Origin: Bryum argenteum
Lineage: Eukaryota; Streptophyta; Bryopsida; Bryales; Bryaceae
NCBI GenBank assembly: GCA_037043015.1
Contig: CM073331.1
Coordinates: 2,191,501-2,255,500, forward strand
Direction: 5' to 3'
Length of the DNA: 64,000 nucleotides
How positions within the stretch are numbered: the stretch's first letter is position 1; the number at the start of each line of letters is the position of its first letter. This document shows positions 48,280 through 58,857 of the stretch, piece by piece. Under the pieces are notes generated by a model. It was not told the origin of the DNA. It was given only the letters and a program-made list of their open reading frames with translations, and did not search any database. Position numbers and translations under genes: made by a program.

Positions 48280-49087
48280 TGACGGTTTGGCAACAAGCTG
48301 GACGATGATTGGAATTCCTTTGAGTATTCAACAGTTTAAGGTAGTTGTTTCATCTTACGTCTACTTTTTCCGGCCCTGTTTATTATTGCCTGTATTAAGA
48401 CCTCAAATTACGATATCAGTTCCTCTGCACCTTATATCACATGTGGCACTCCCCGTCGTCGCTCTGGAAGTCTTACAATATGTCCAGGAGCTTACAGCTA
48501 CAGTTCTTGTAGAAAGACTCGTGAATGCTCATCGACACCTTTTAGCTCTACGCATATCGGAGTATCTGGATCTAAACAAGGTCACTGTTGCGTTCTACCA
48601 TCAAAGTTGTTGTTTTAAAGTTAGTTGTATCTTCTCTTCGTCATAACTATAATGCTTCGAGTGCGTAGATGATGCTAAGTACTCTTGGTGGTGAACAGTA
48701 CTAGTACAGTACATTGGGCATGTACTAAGGCCCATTTTATACACAGGCTGGGGCCGGCCGGAGAGCCCGATTCATCGACCACAGTTCGGGCCCAAGTTGC
48801 AAAGTTCGGGTCCCTGTCAACCTTGTCCCAATTGCATCACTTGAGCCCAAACATTTTGGCACCAAATTAGTGCCATATAGGATGCCACATAGGATAAATT
48901 GAAGTTCCGGTCGGGCCCTAGTATAAAGCCCTTGGGCCCGATTTGAAAGAATCAAGCCATCCTATTGGCTGAAATTTGAAAAACTTGGACCAACCCTTAA
49001 TCCGGCCCCAAGTATAAAGTGGGCCTTAAGATCGTGGCATCAAGTGATGTTCCAGACGCAACCCTTATAGAGGTCTTATTAGACAAG
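48280..49087 (+). pseudogene. VPS16 (HOPS/CORVET subunit) three-exon fragment
   Basis: VPS16 is a core subunit of the vacuolar tethering complexes HOPS and CORVET. Exon 48280-48340 encodes TMIGIPLSIQQFK, exon 48488-48580 ELTATVLVERLVNAH then RHLLALRISEYLDLNK, and the stretch ending at 49087 encodes KIVASSDVPDATLIEVLLDK. The first two exons have GT-AG borders and join in phase 0; the third ends at a GT donor. The order matches the C-terminal part of VPS16 (IGIPLTYSQYK ... LLDRL ... EYL in animals). A MITE lies between exons 2 and 3 and touches the start of exon 3. The rest of VPS16 is missing, and the fragment follows the transportin piece with no gap larger than about 50 bp. Confidence 0.8.
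48728..49026. mobile_element. MITE, family F, with TA target duplication
   Basis: About 299 bp. TIRs AGGCCCATTTTATAC at the left and GTATAAAGTGGGCCT at the right, each next to a GGGGCCGG block, and flanked by TA on both sides. GC-richer than other MITEs here. The TA duplication is compatible with a Tc1/mariner-type origin, but the ends are not the Stowaway consensus. Confidence 0.75.
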
Positions 49088-50305
49088 GTATCCTTTCTTT
49101 TTTAGGTACCATCATACCGCTAATCTTGGTGTATCGTCATTATTATTCCTGCATGTACTAGTGTAGTCTTGGTTACTTCGTATGCCATATATTTACATCT
49201 TACATCTTGTAAATCTGGACTCTTGATGTGTAAGGCGGTGACCCAAATTACGGAGTAGCCTGGACAAACAGAAATCTGCGATGTGAGCTTCATGAGCTTC
49301 GATGATGTTCCGGGAACATTGTAGGAGCATACATGTAAAGAGATATTAAGTATTTTTACTATTTTGAAACAATTTGCAATCTCAATATAAAGCAGTGGAT
49401 AAAGTTAGTAAATCTGGTGTGAAATAAAATGACTATAATGAAAATGAGACTCCAATCTACTCAACACAAGAATGTAAGATGAACCCTCGATACCAGAAGT
49501 ACTATTAATATATTTGTTGATCATTATTCTTAATTATTTTGAGACGTAAAGTATATTGAGACTACTTTACATCTCATTACTCGGGTCATAGATAGAAAGC
49601 TTTAAGAACCAAAAAAGTATTTTGCATTGAGAAAAGAATTACTTCAAACAAAAATGTATACAAGAAGTTATCCGACGAAAGGACCGATTTGGTACATATA
49701 CATCTTTACATAAATAAAAATATCACAAAACCAATAGAAGGAAATAATACCGTGGAAGTACATTGAAATTGAAATGGATATAAACATCTTATTATTACTA
49801 TAAATAGATAAATCATATTTAATAGTAGAGTCATACTCCTTTAATCTGGATAGGTTACATTGCAATGAGAAAGGGTGTACTATTGAAACTAGTATAACCT
49901 ATTATAACCAGAAAACTACTCATCAAAATCGATAATTGAGTCCTTAATAATTGAAATTTGTAGCTCCGGTATGCACATCTTGGGATAAACGGTTTCAAGA
50001 CAAAACCTTGGCTTCCAAGCTCCCATGATTAATGTTGTAGCCACCCAAGTTGGATCATAATCCGTATCTTTACACCTATCTTCTATATAATAGTATATAG
50101 AAAATCCAAACAGTGAGAACATATTTTGGTACCTTCTATATACATACATAAACAGAGTTGGAGAAAATCATGAACAAATTATCATTTTTACTGAAATTTT
50201 TTTCGGTAGATTCTGAAAATATAGGAGATTAAAGTGCAGTTTTGAGCAAAAACTAGCATGTCCTGATAGTTTTTTTAAACTTGGGAAGTGAATAGATTTT
50301 TAAAT
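49088..50305. repeat. Gene-free stretch with dispersed repeat
   Basis: 49300-49340 carries the block GGAACATTGTAGGAGCAT also seen in the spacer of the inverted repeat. 50080-50290 repeats 43900-44110. Elsewhere AT-rich without features. Confidence 0.5.
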
Positions 50306-50434
50306 TTTACCCCTAACTTTCCTTGAAGCCCAGAACGGGTTTTAGCACTTTTGGGCAGCCTAGATGAAGTAGTTAAGAGTAATATTTTTACCTAAGATTT
50401 TTACTAGGGTGCTCCTTATACTGCAAACGGTACA

Positions 50435-50692
50435 ATGCGCCATCTACCACTGAACGCAAACGGGATCACTAATGCTTCACAGCCCTTGAAGCGCCTCGTT
50501 ACAGTGAACAAGAAAACAACTACGGACACGGAATTGTGCAATTTGGCGAGTGAGGTTGAGTGTGAAGTACGCAATAAGACAAAGGATGAAGACGAGGATG
50601 GCGACCAAAGCACTGATCACTCTCTAGGTGAAACCGATCCAAACACAGATGAAGTATCAAGCGACGATACGTATACATTGAAGGATACCTAA
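50435..50692 (+). CDS. Small acidic open frame inside the insertion, uncertain
   Basis: An 85-codon frame starting 8 bp inside the inserted element. The C-terminal half is strongly acidic (KDEDEDGDQSTDHSLGETD). It has no motif I recognise. Codon composition is less AT-biased than the surroundings, so it may be a piece of a host gene or of a transposon protein carried by the insertion. Whether it is expressed is unknown. Confidence 0.3.
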   Translation: MRHLPLNANGITNASQPLKRLVTVNKKTTTDTELCNLASEVECEVRNKTKDEDEDGDQSTDHSLGETDPNTDEVSSDDTYTLKDT

Positions 50693-51054
50693 AGACGGGT
50701 TATTAGAATTTTGTTATTTTGGATAGGAAGCACGAAGTTCATTGTTAGTACTCAGTACAATACTACAATGTACTGCAAGTAGGGCAACTATTAGCTTACA
50801 ATATTTTGGTATCCTAGTATGTTTCGGAGTATAATATATATAGTTTGGTATATGTAATAGTTACATCATATATATGAATACTATGATTATAGACATGGAC
50901 AAATTTGTACGATGAAATGTACCATTGATCTTGTTTCCGATAAAAAGGTATTCATAAACATGCATTGAAGCTCATTTTGTACAAATATGAATTTATTTTT
51001 CTTGTTTCGTATTCAACCATAGTGCTGGTCACCACACACGCGGTGGCCCAAGGC

Positions 51055-51310
51055 AACCAGCGATCGCCACATGGGCGCTACCCCCAGGGCGACCGCCGAT
51101 CGCTATAAGCGACCGTCGGTCGCTCATTACTGGACCGGCGGTCGCCTAGTAGCGGTTGCCAGGGCGACCGCCGGTCTCCATACTGGACCGCTGGTCGCCT
51201 ACGCGCGGCAGCCAGGGCGATCGGCGATCGCAGCAGGCGATCGACGTTCGCCCCTATGCGACCGTCGGTCGCCTAGCGAGGTCGCCCACCCGCGGTCGCC
51301 CACTGTGACG
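51055..51310. repeat. GC-rich palindromic array
   Basis: At least eight imperfect copies of a palindrome close to GCGACCGCCGGTCGC, spaced by 10-25 bp (for example GCGACCGTCGGTCGC near 51108 and GCGACCGTCGGTCGC near 51259). It is a sharp GC island in AT-rich DNA and can form many small hairpins. Confidence 0.8.
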
Positions 51311-51985
51311 TGTATTTTGATTTTCCACGTCATTATCAACCCTACGCCACGTAGGAAAATAGCTTTTTACCTCAAGGTAAATCTCAACAAGTTTTTTACT
51401 ATGTAATTTTTGGTACGGTCGACATTTTCGTCGATCGGACGTCTAACAGACATGTCCAATACGACAAATCAGACAGACATTCCGAAAATTGTGTCTAATA
51501 AGACAACCCTACTGCAAAGTGTATGTGGTAAAATTTGCAAAGTCTAATTCCAACTTTAAAATCTTCATCTAAAAATTTTAGGTTTCAAGTCGAAAAAGGG
51601 CAGCTCAAAAAAGTGAATTTTTTGAATTTTTATTTTCAAAATACGTCTATTGCTAAATCACTACTCAAATTTCAAAGTGATCCAAGTCAAAAAGCTTACC
51701 AATTTTAAAAGGCAGCCTCCAAAATTTTCAAAACCAATTTTTGCAATGCCCAAAAAAATTTGGGAGACAAAATTTGAATGTTATGATCTCTCAAACGGTA
51801 AACATCCAACGGTCAAATTTTGGGGAAAAAAAAACTAAAAATAGTCTTAGGTACAAGATCTTTTGGTTGGAAGTCTCAAAAAAGGAAAAAGAAATTGTTC
51901 ACACCCCCGGGAGTGCATAGAAGGAGATATTTGCAGTTTTGAGATTTCAAGCTCCCACAAAACACCAAGAAAACTTAGGGGTTAA

Positions 51986-53612
51986 GGACTTCTTAAATTT
52001 AGGAATACAAATTTATCCTCATAGAAAAAATATTGGAAAACTTTCTATCTGCAAAAAGTCTGAATCTCATACAATCTAAATATAGTAATCCAAAGGCTAA
52101 CCAAGGGTAAATCGGCCAAGGTCTAGCCTCTTGGAATTATAGGTGTCAATCATATGTGCCAAGGGCAGTAGACTTAAAATTAGTTGATAGAGAATATACT
52201 TTGTAATTTAAATATAGAGAGATACTTTCTAAGTCTAAGGACTTCTTGATTCTCATTATTTTATATTTGTTTCCGCTTTGGCTCATAATGTGGAGTGCAT
52301 TCTACACTATGATTACTCCCTATTAGGAGTACTCAACTAGGCATGACCTTAATTTTGTATATTGGAATTCTTTCATGTGTAAGTTATTTTGAAGCGTAAT
52401 TTCTATGGAAATGTAAATCTTCAATATAACTTTCGGAAGCTAGTGATTGGTAAAGTGCACAATCAAATGCGAGCACAAGCTAGTAAATGATATTGTGCAA
52501 ACTAACATGTTATTAATAATTATTGGTTACTATTCATACAAGCTTAATGTGCATGTGGGAAGCACAATTGGTGATCTACGGTTAGAAGCTATTCTCAATA
52601 AGAATATCAATTTTATTTTCAATTGTAATTTATTGGTCGGTATCTCGCGCACAATAGTAAGTGTACACACACTTAAATTAATTCTGAACACAATCAAAGA
52701 AGAGTATGAAATATTAACTTGTATAAAATGACACAACATTTATACTTTCTTAGTTAAAGTATGACATAAAAACCAAGTTACATTTCAACACCAATTCTTT
52801 TAAAATATCATACACCAAAAGCGTAATGAATATTCCACTTGACGACTAGCATCGCATGTGAAGGGAGAAACATGCATGACCAAAAGTAGGGAACTACTTA
52901 AAAGTTCATCACTTCTATATGAAACACTCTATGCTAAAAATTACACAAAATCTTACAACAACTATGTAACCACCATTAAAAAATAAAAAACTCCAAATAG
53001 ATATGCAATCAAAAAGAATCTCAATAATGTTCACCTTGTCCACCTTAACTTATATATCAACATTGTGGATTTCTACAATGGTATCTTTGGTACTTCATAA
53101 TTCTCCTTGCTAGGTACTCGCAAACTAGGGTGGCTAATTGACATCTCATCATTTTTCCACTACTTGATAGATAGCCATATGCATGGGAACATTCAACTCC
53201 TAAGGTAAAGGGACCCATTCTTGACCGGGGACCCATAACCGATCAAGCCCAATTCCTAGATTTTGAAAGAACAGATGTACCTCATTTGTATATTTGAGCA
53301 TGTGATCGACTTTAGGTTCCAAGCAACTTTTCACTTTAAACAATTATAACTATTTGAATAATGCAAATAAAATCACGAAACTTTTTACATTCAACAAGAA
53401 CCTTATGTTTGCACAAATAAAAAATTCTAAAAAATATATATATACCTTAATATCATATGCTAAAATCCTTAAGTGGTCGGTTATAGGTGCCTCTACCTTA
53501 AACTTGACCAGTGTTGAGTGTAGAGTCAGAAAATTCTCTCTAAAATCTTTGTTAGTATTAAATGTCCATCTTTGCAATTCTAACACCAAAAGTAGAAGAC
53601 CACCATCGTTTC

Positions 53613-53647
<35 letters not shown>

Positions 53648-54489
53648 ATAATAAAAAAACCTTAAGATATTATCATGGCAATGAAGAAATGACTTAGTTA
53701 TGCTTAGCCTTGTACTGTACAAAGCAGTATTGTACATTGAAGTATCTTTTGTGCTTGCTACTACTGTCATAATGTTTGGTTGGCTTGGTACTTGGAGGAA
53801 TAGGATGGCAAATCAAGGACTTTATCAGCAGGTGGGTACACATCACTTCTGGATACTCATTTGCATGAGAAATATTAAATATTGCCTTTCATGTACTGTA
53901 CTTGGGTAGTCCTGAATCTAAGGTCGAATGCCCTAAAACCACCAACTTAAGCTTTTTGAGGTTTTTTTTAGAATGGTTATTTTTGGGGTATATTTTTCCC
54001 ATGTAGGAAAGAAATTTTCTCATAGGATGCAATTTTTTTCAAAATTTAACTCCCATTACATAAATAAATATAAATTTTCAGAGGCAAAATTACTTGGTGA
54101 CCCTAAACTAATCTGTAGACTTTCCCATTGTCACACCTAGCTGGTACAAATTTCCATTCATGATTCGACCCAAAACCACCAGCTTTTTTATTGTTTTGAT
54201 TGGTCAGTTTGAATTGAGTGTTCTGACAATGCTAGTTCAGGCTAAGTGCGGTTATGGGGAGACCTACAGGTTGATACTGGGGGTGGTGGTGGTTTTAGGT
54301 ACTTCTACCATAGGTTAGATAGATAGATAAGAACTCCAAACCTCAAAATCAAGGATTGGAGTGAATACAGTGTCTGTTCATAATGTCTTTACCTTGATGG
54401 CCACAGGACAAAGTGGTAAAAGGACTAGGTCAGCATATACTGCGTGGTCACAAGTGGCCTTCAGGTAGCCCCACTTTTACCAGTTACAT
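51986..54489. repeat. Gene-free stretch with dispersed repeat and poly-A tract
   Basis: 52250-52545 repeats 44140-44465. A poly-A run of about 27 bases is at 53617-53643. Open frames at 52447-52731 and 53700-53909 have no known motifs and AT-biased composition. No supported gene. Confidence 0.5.
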
Positions 54490-54757
54490 TTAACCCCTAA
54501 AGATCCAGGATAGCCGAAATGGATTTTTGGGATTTTTGCGGGGAAAATTTTCAGCCACCTTTGACCATTATAATCTCAAAATTGGAGAAAAATTAACGGT
54601 TTAAATTTAGCATTTGAGTATAGGGTCAAGCTGGCTTCAAGATCCTACGGTTGGATCTTCTGAGTAATGCTTAGATTGAGTTTCTTTGGGCCTGAAGTAG
54701 AAGAAGGTTCTCTTTGATAATTTAGACAATTTTGTATCAAGGGTCTTTAGGGGTTAA
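54490..54757. mobile_element. TTAA-ended MITE, family D, 268-bp form
   Basis: Ends TTAACCCCTAAAGATCC and GGGTCTTTAGGGGTTAA, a 17-bp inverted repeat with one mismatch. Same length and layout as 23373-23640. Confidence 0.8.
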
Positions 54758-54868
54758 GATATAAAATAAAAGTGAAATTATTAGTAGTACGAAATATTTT
54801 AAGTTTTGAATATTAGATAACTCATGATGAAGGAGGTGTAGATTTTTGAGCTTCAAGTTGTGAGAACA

Positions 54869-54895
54869 TATACTCCCTCCGTCTTCGGAAAATAC
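54869..54895 (+). mobile_element. Lone Stowaway-type end
   Basis: TACTCCCTCCGTCTTCGG matches the left end consensus of plant Stowaway (mariner-derived) MITEs. No matching right end was found nearby, so this is a truncated element or a chance match. Confidence 0.4.
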
Positions 54896-54899
54896 CTTG

Positions 54900-56178
54900 A
54901 GTTTCTTGAGAATTTTGTCTGAGAATAATATCGTGATCTCACTTTGAGAGGGGTTCACTAGCGTTGTGTTTTACTCCAATTCATTTATAAACTTCATGAA
55001 TTCCTTGTAAGCGAACTTCATCACAATGTGCCTTGACGTCTCAAACCGTCCTTGAGCAAAGTGTCTAGGCGGCCTAATTAGAATTGACCTTAGAACTACC
55101 AAATTAAGCAAATTATGGTATTTTTCTGAGCCTAAGACTAAAGGAGCATCACTTTCTTATCATTATCTAAGCACCACATAATTTTGGATGTTTTTAGATT
55201 CATATAATTTTGAATAATACCCAAAGGAGGAGTTTTGTGTATATGGAATAGCTATGTCATTATTATGAACATGTACGATTATTTATGACAGTGTATGTAA
55301 TTTAGCCCTTTAGTTTTATTATGCTCAATATGCTCAATAATTTCTAATGAAGAAGCTGGAATTAGCGATAGAAAATCTCATATATTCCCGATTCATAATG
55401 AGCATTGTAAGACTACAAAAGAATTTTTAGTTTCCACAACCTAAGGATAAATGACATTAAATAGCAATAATAAACTATTTCATCTACTTGTAAGATATAC
55501 ACCAGTAGAATTATAAATTCAAGACGATGTACAAGTCTAGATAGAGTTGTGTAAGAATATTTTTTCTAAGATTTTTACTAAGTGTTTCCTAAACCACAAG
55601 GTGTGTGTGCAACAAATTGCAGAGTCAAATTCCAGATTTAGAGCGTTTAAGCGCAATTTTTAGTTTACACACCTTAGGCGGACAATATATATTTAATTGT
55701 TTTTTATTTTGTTTATTTTTTCTTGAAATACGATCATACTTAACTCACTCAGGGTCCTAAGTCAAAATGTTGAACAGACCATAACAAATTTTTTGGAAGT
55801 CTAAAAAGAATTAGAAGATTGGATTCACACTCTTGGGAATACATAGAGGTCAAAAATTGCAGCCTTGAGGTTTCAAGTTCCAAAAATAGACAAGGAAATT
55901 TAGTGGTTAAAAAGAAGGGCAATGTAAGGGGTTGCCAAAGTATTTTTGTGACAAGTAAGTTTTGAGTTCATACAAATTAGACTCTTTATCCCTATAATGG
56001 AAATATTAGAAAGCAACCAACTTTGAAATTTCTCAATTAACCAAAAGATGATTGTTTGGCGTACTAGGAGTTGCAAAAACTTCTACTACAAGAATTCCAA
56101 CGACTAAAAGATTTTTATTGGGCAATGCCCCAAACCTAATTCCACTAGTCACTTCACTTTGATCTCATATGACAAAAC
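54900..56178. other. Gene-free stretch
   Basis: A right half of a family D element is recognisable at about 55560-55910 (ending TTTAGTGGTTAA, left end missing). The remainder is AT-rich with no feature. Confidence 0.4.
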
Positions 56179-56329
56179 AACACGTAATTCGTTATAATGG
56201 GAATATTCATATTATCAAATTCAGCTTGAGTTGAGCCAAATGTACTGTATGGGTACATTTAGCTCGACTCCACCTAAACCCACATTTCTCAAAATCAGTG
56301 AATAATACCATTATAACGAATTACGTGTT
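56179..56329. mobile_element. MITE, family E
   Basis: 151 bp; 30-bp terminal inverted repeats with two mismatches, starting AACACGTAATTCGTTATAAT. Interior GTACATTTAGCTCGAC forms a second inverted repeat. Partner copy at 22159-22319. Confidence 0.8.
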
Positions 56330-56549
56330 AAAGGTACATACCAAAATATAAGTAAGTTTGGTCATGTAAAATTAGATTTTAGTGAATCTTCAATCCACTC
56401 ATATTAAGTACTAGGAGTTTTTAAACAGATAATCTCTCCAAAGCGTACTTTGGAGTGCTTTATTCCAAGTAGAGGTGCATTGTGCATTATTTTGAAGTGG
56501 GTTCACATTATTTATACAAAGTAGACATACTTAATGTGCATATAAGGTA

Positions 56550-56930
56550 GAGAAGGCATGTACAGATGAGATAGACATTTTGGGTGGATGAAATATAGAA
56601 GTGTAAGGTGAGTGTGACACGAAGGTCCACACGGGTGTGATGCGAGGTGAACATTATACTGGGCGTGCGAGGTGGACATGTCCACTGGGCGTGCAAGGTG
56701 GACATGTATAGTGGGCGTGCGAGGTGGACGTGCACATTGTGTGCACGAGGTAAACGCACACGTGGTGCCCGTATGATGGACGAGCATAGTCGTGGTGCCT
56801 ATACGACGGACATGCACATGGTGCTCCTGAGGTAAACGTGCATACAAGTTTTGAAAGGTAGATGTGGATACAGTAAACATGAGATAGACAAACATGTATA
56901 TGTGAGGTAAACGTGCATCGCTATGTGAAA
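56550..56930. repeat. Degenerate minisatellite, about 27-bp unit
   Basis: Imperfect tandem units of the type GGGCGTGCGAGGTGGACATG, clearest at 56650-56760, fading on both sides. The array keeps a 169-codon minus-strand frame open by repetition. Confidence 0.75.
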
Positions 56931-57039
56931 TTAACTTGTACGGAAGCAAGTTCTTAATATTGATTTCACTCCTTTCAACTAAACATGAGAGTTTAAGTGT
57001 GCGAAGGGAGTAATGTGCCAATATGATCTCCTAACTTCA

Positions 57040-57215
57040 TATTGGTGCCAATAATTCGTAATTTATTACCAATAATTGTTGGTGACTTAGTATTGTGCAT
57101 GATAACAACCAATAATTTATGATGACTTATTATGCACGATAACATCCACTAGTTTGTACTTACTTACTATTGTGACAATACACACCAATGGTTTGTACCT
57201 AACAATCTAATACAC
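57040..57215. repeat. Degenerate tandem repeat around CCAATAATTTGTA
   Basis: Three to four imperfect units of about 45-55 bp, each with a CCAATAATT/CCACTAGTTT-like start and a GTGACTTAxTATTGTGCA-like middle. Confidence 0.55.
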
Positions 57216-57621
57216 ATGATGCTAGCCAACTGAAAACATAAGGTGGGTTTTTCATGTTTCAACAAGGTAAAACAATTTGAATGAGGTAAAACAAGATAAA
57301 AAATCCTACGACCAACAACTAGTAAGCAAAAATAACATTTCACAATTTCTCAAATATCATGTACCTCAGAATGCCAATTCAACAAATTGAAATCATACCT
57401 GAGCCGTGAGAGTGCTAATTTCTCTAAGGGGGAGTGCATCCCTTGTGGGAAGCCATGGTACTGACAAAACTTGAAAACTAAGAAGAGCCCTTGAGTTATG
57501 AACATGAGCTGCTCACATGCTGGAGGGAGATTTCCCATCAAATAATCTTCACTTTGTCCCCCGGGCACGTATGATTAATGGGTGCAGGGGACGAACTCGT
57601 CCTTTCAAGTACATTCAGGCC

Positions 57622-58546
57622 CCTGGCTCTCATTCTCACTGTCCTGTTTTCGTAGTCCACTCTGGCATCCGGCCTCTCGTCTTCCTGCCAATTCTGCTCC
57701 AGCTTTTTTGCGCTCTCCTAACACAGATTATTCTGGAGCATCATCGATCCAAGCGCTTCTGATCAAGGTTTGTTGAGATCGATTCTCTCCTCAGTCTGGC
57801 TCGGTTGTGATGCATGCTGGCTGCCCTCTGAATATCGATGACTTGCATGTGCTGCTCAGCCTGCTACAAGTGAGATGAGTTGTTAGAGTACACAATGCGA
57901 GCGACTCTGTCAGCAGCTTCCTCCGAAAAATGGCTGCTTTTTGGTTTGGGCATGGCGGAATGGGCGGCTTGTTGCGGTGCGCAACGCAGTTTGTAACAGG
58001 CTAGACGTTGTTTGTAATTGAGAGTTAGTTTTCGAGCTTAATTCTGGACTCGTGGTTTGGGTCCAGGCACGGCTCTCATTCAGGGTCCTGGCTCTCATTC
58101 TCACTGTCCTGTTTTCGTAGTCCACTCTGGCATGCTCTCGTCTTCCTGCCAATTCTGCTCCAGCTTTTTTGCGCTCTCCTAACACAGATTATTCTGCAGC
58201 ATCATTGTTTCAATCGCTTCTGATCAAGGTTTGTTGAGATTGATTCTCTCCTCAGTCTGGCTCGGTTGTGATGCATGCTGGCTGCCCTCTGAATATCGAT
58301 GACTTGCATGTGCTGCTCAGCGTGCTACCACTGAGATGAGTTGTTAGAGTACACAATGCGAGCGACTAATTATGTCACCTGCTTCCTCCGAAAAATGGCT
58401 GCTTTTTGGTTTGGGCACGGCAGCATGAGCGGTTTGTTGCGGTGCGCAACGCAGTTTGTAACACGCTAGTGTTAGTTTGCGTTTACGGTAATTGCGAGTT
58501 AGTTTCCGAGATTAATTCTGGACTCGTGATTTGGGTCCAGGCACGG
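57622..58546. repeat. Tandem duplication upstream of the B3 gene
   Basis: Unit 1 57622-58072 and unit 2 58087-58546 (about 451 and 460 bp) are direct repeats starting CCTGGCTCTCATTCTCACTG and ending near TTTGGGTCCAGGCACGG. Similarity is high, with a few small indels. The right part of the unit (GTTTACGGTAATTGCGAGTT to GGGTCCAGGCACG) also occurs on both sides of the inverted-repeat centre near 45900-46100. It occupies the promoter position of the B3 gene. Confidence 0.85.
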
Positions 58547-58857
58547 CGACTTGAGCAGACTCTGGCAAGTTGTTACAGGCTTGTTTGTTTTGAAAAGCAA
58601 AAGCAAGCATGGGCGCTGGGCGACCACGACGCAGAAGGTAACCTCTCTCTCTCTACCAGTAAGAACGTCATGTACTTGCTGAGTCACCGAGTGTTTTGTT
58701 CACTAAAAAGTCTCACTAAAAAGTCTAAAAAGTAAGGAGACACTTGCTGTAACGCAAGACTCGGGTTCTATATCGTTTGTACCGTGAGGCACTCGTCGAA
58801 TTTAGAATTTAGACCTTTCAGCAGTGAGAAAAAGGAAGGTTTACAGTATGCTCGAGA

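Larger units (their letters stand above)
50428..51509. mobile_element. 1.08-kb insertion with 9-bp target duplication
   Basis: Bounded on both sides by TACTGCAAA (50419-50427 and 51510-51518), a 9-bp duplication inside a family D MITE whose uninterrupted form is known from 20262-20285. Nine bases suggests a Mutator-like element, but no terminal inverted repeat was found (start CGGTACAATGCGCC, end AATAAGACAACCC). Inside are an 85-codon frame with an acidic tail (50435-50692) and a GC-rich palindromic array (51055-51310). No transposase. Confidence 0.7.
50306..51985. mobile_element. TTAA-ended MITE, family D, split by an insertion
   Basis: The left end (ACCCCTAACTTTCCTTG, TTAA mutated to TTTA or similar) is at 50306 and the right end AACTTAGGGGTTAA at 51985. 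Removing the insertion at 50428-51509 and one copy of its 9-bp duplication leaves about 589 bp, almost the length of the 586-bp copy at 19796-20381, and restores continuous homology. Confidence 0.75.

Noticed and set aside
51055-51310. rRNA or tRNA gene suggested by the GC-rich hairpins
   Set aside because: No match to conserved rRNA blocks or tRNA A/B boxes; the signal is a simple palindromic repeat.
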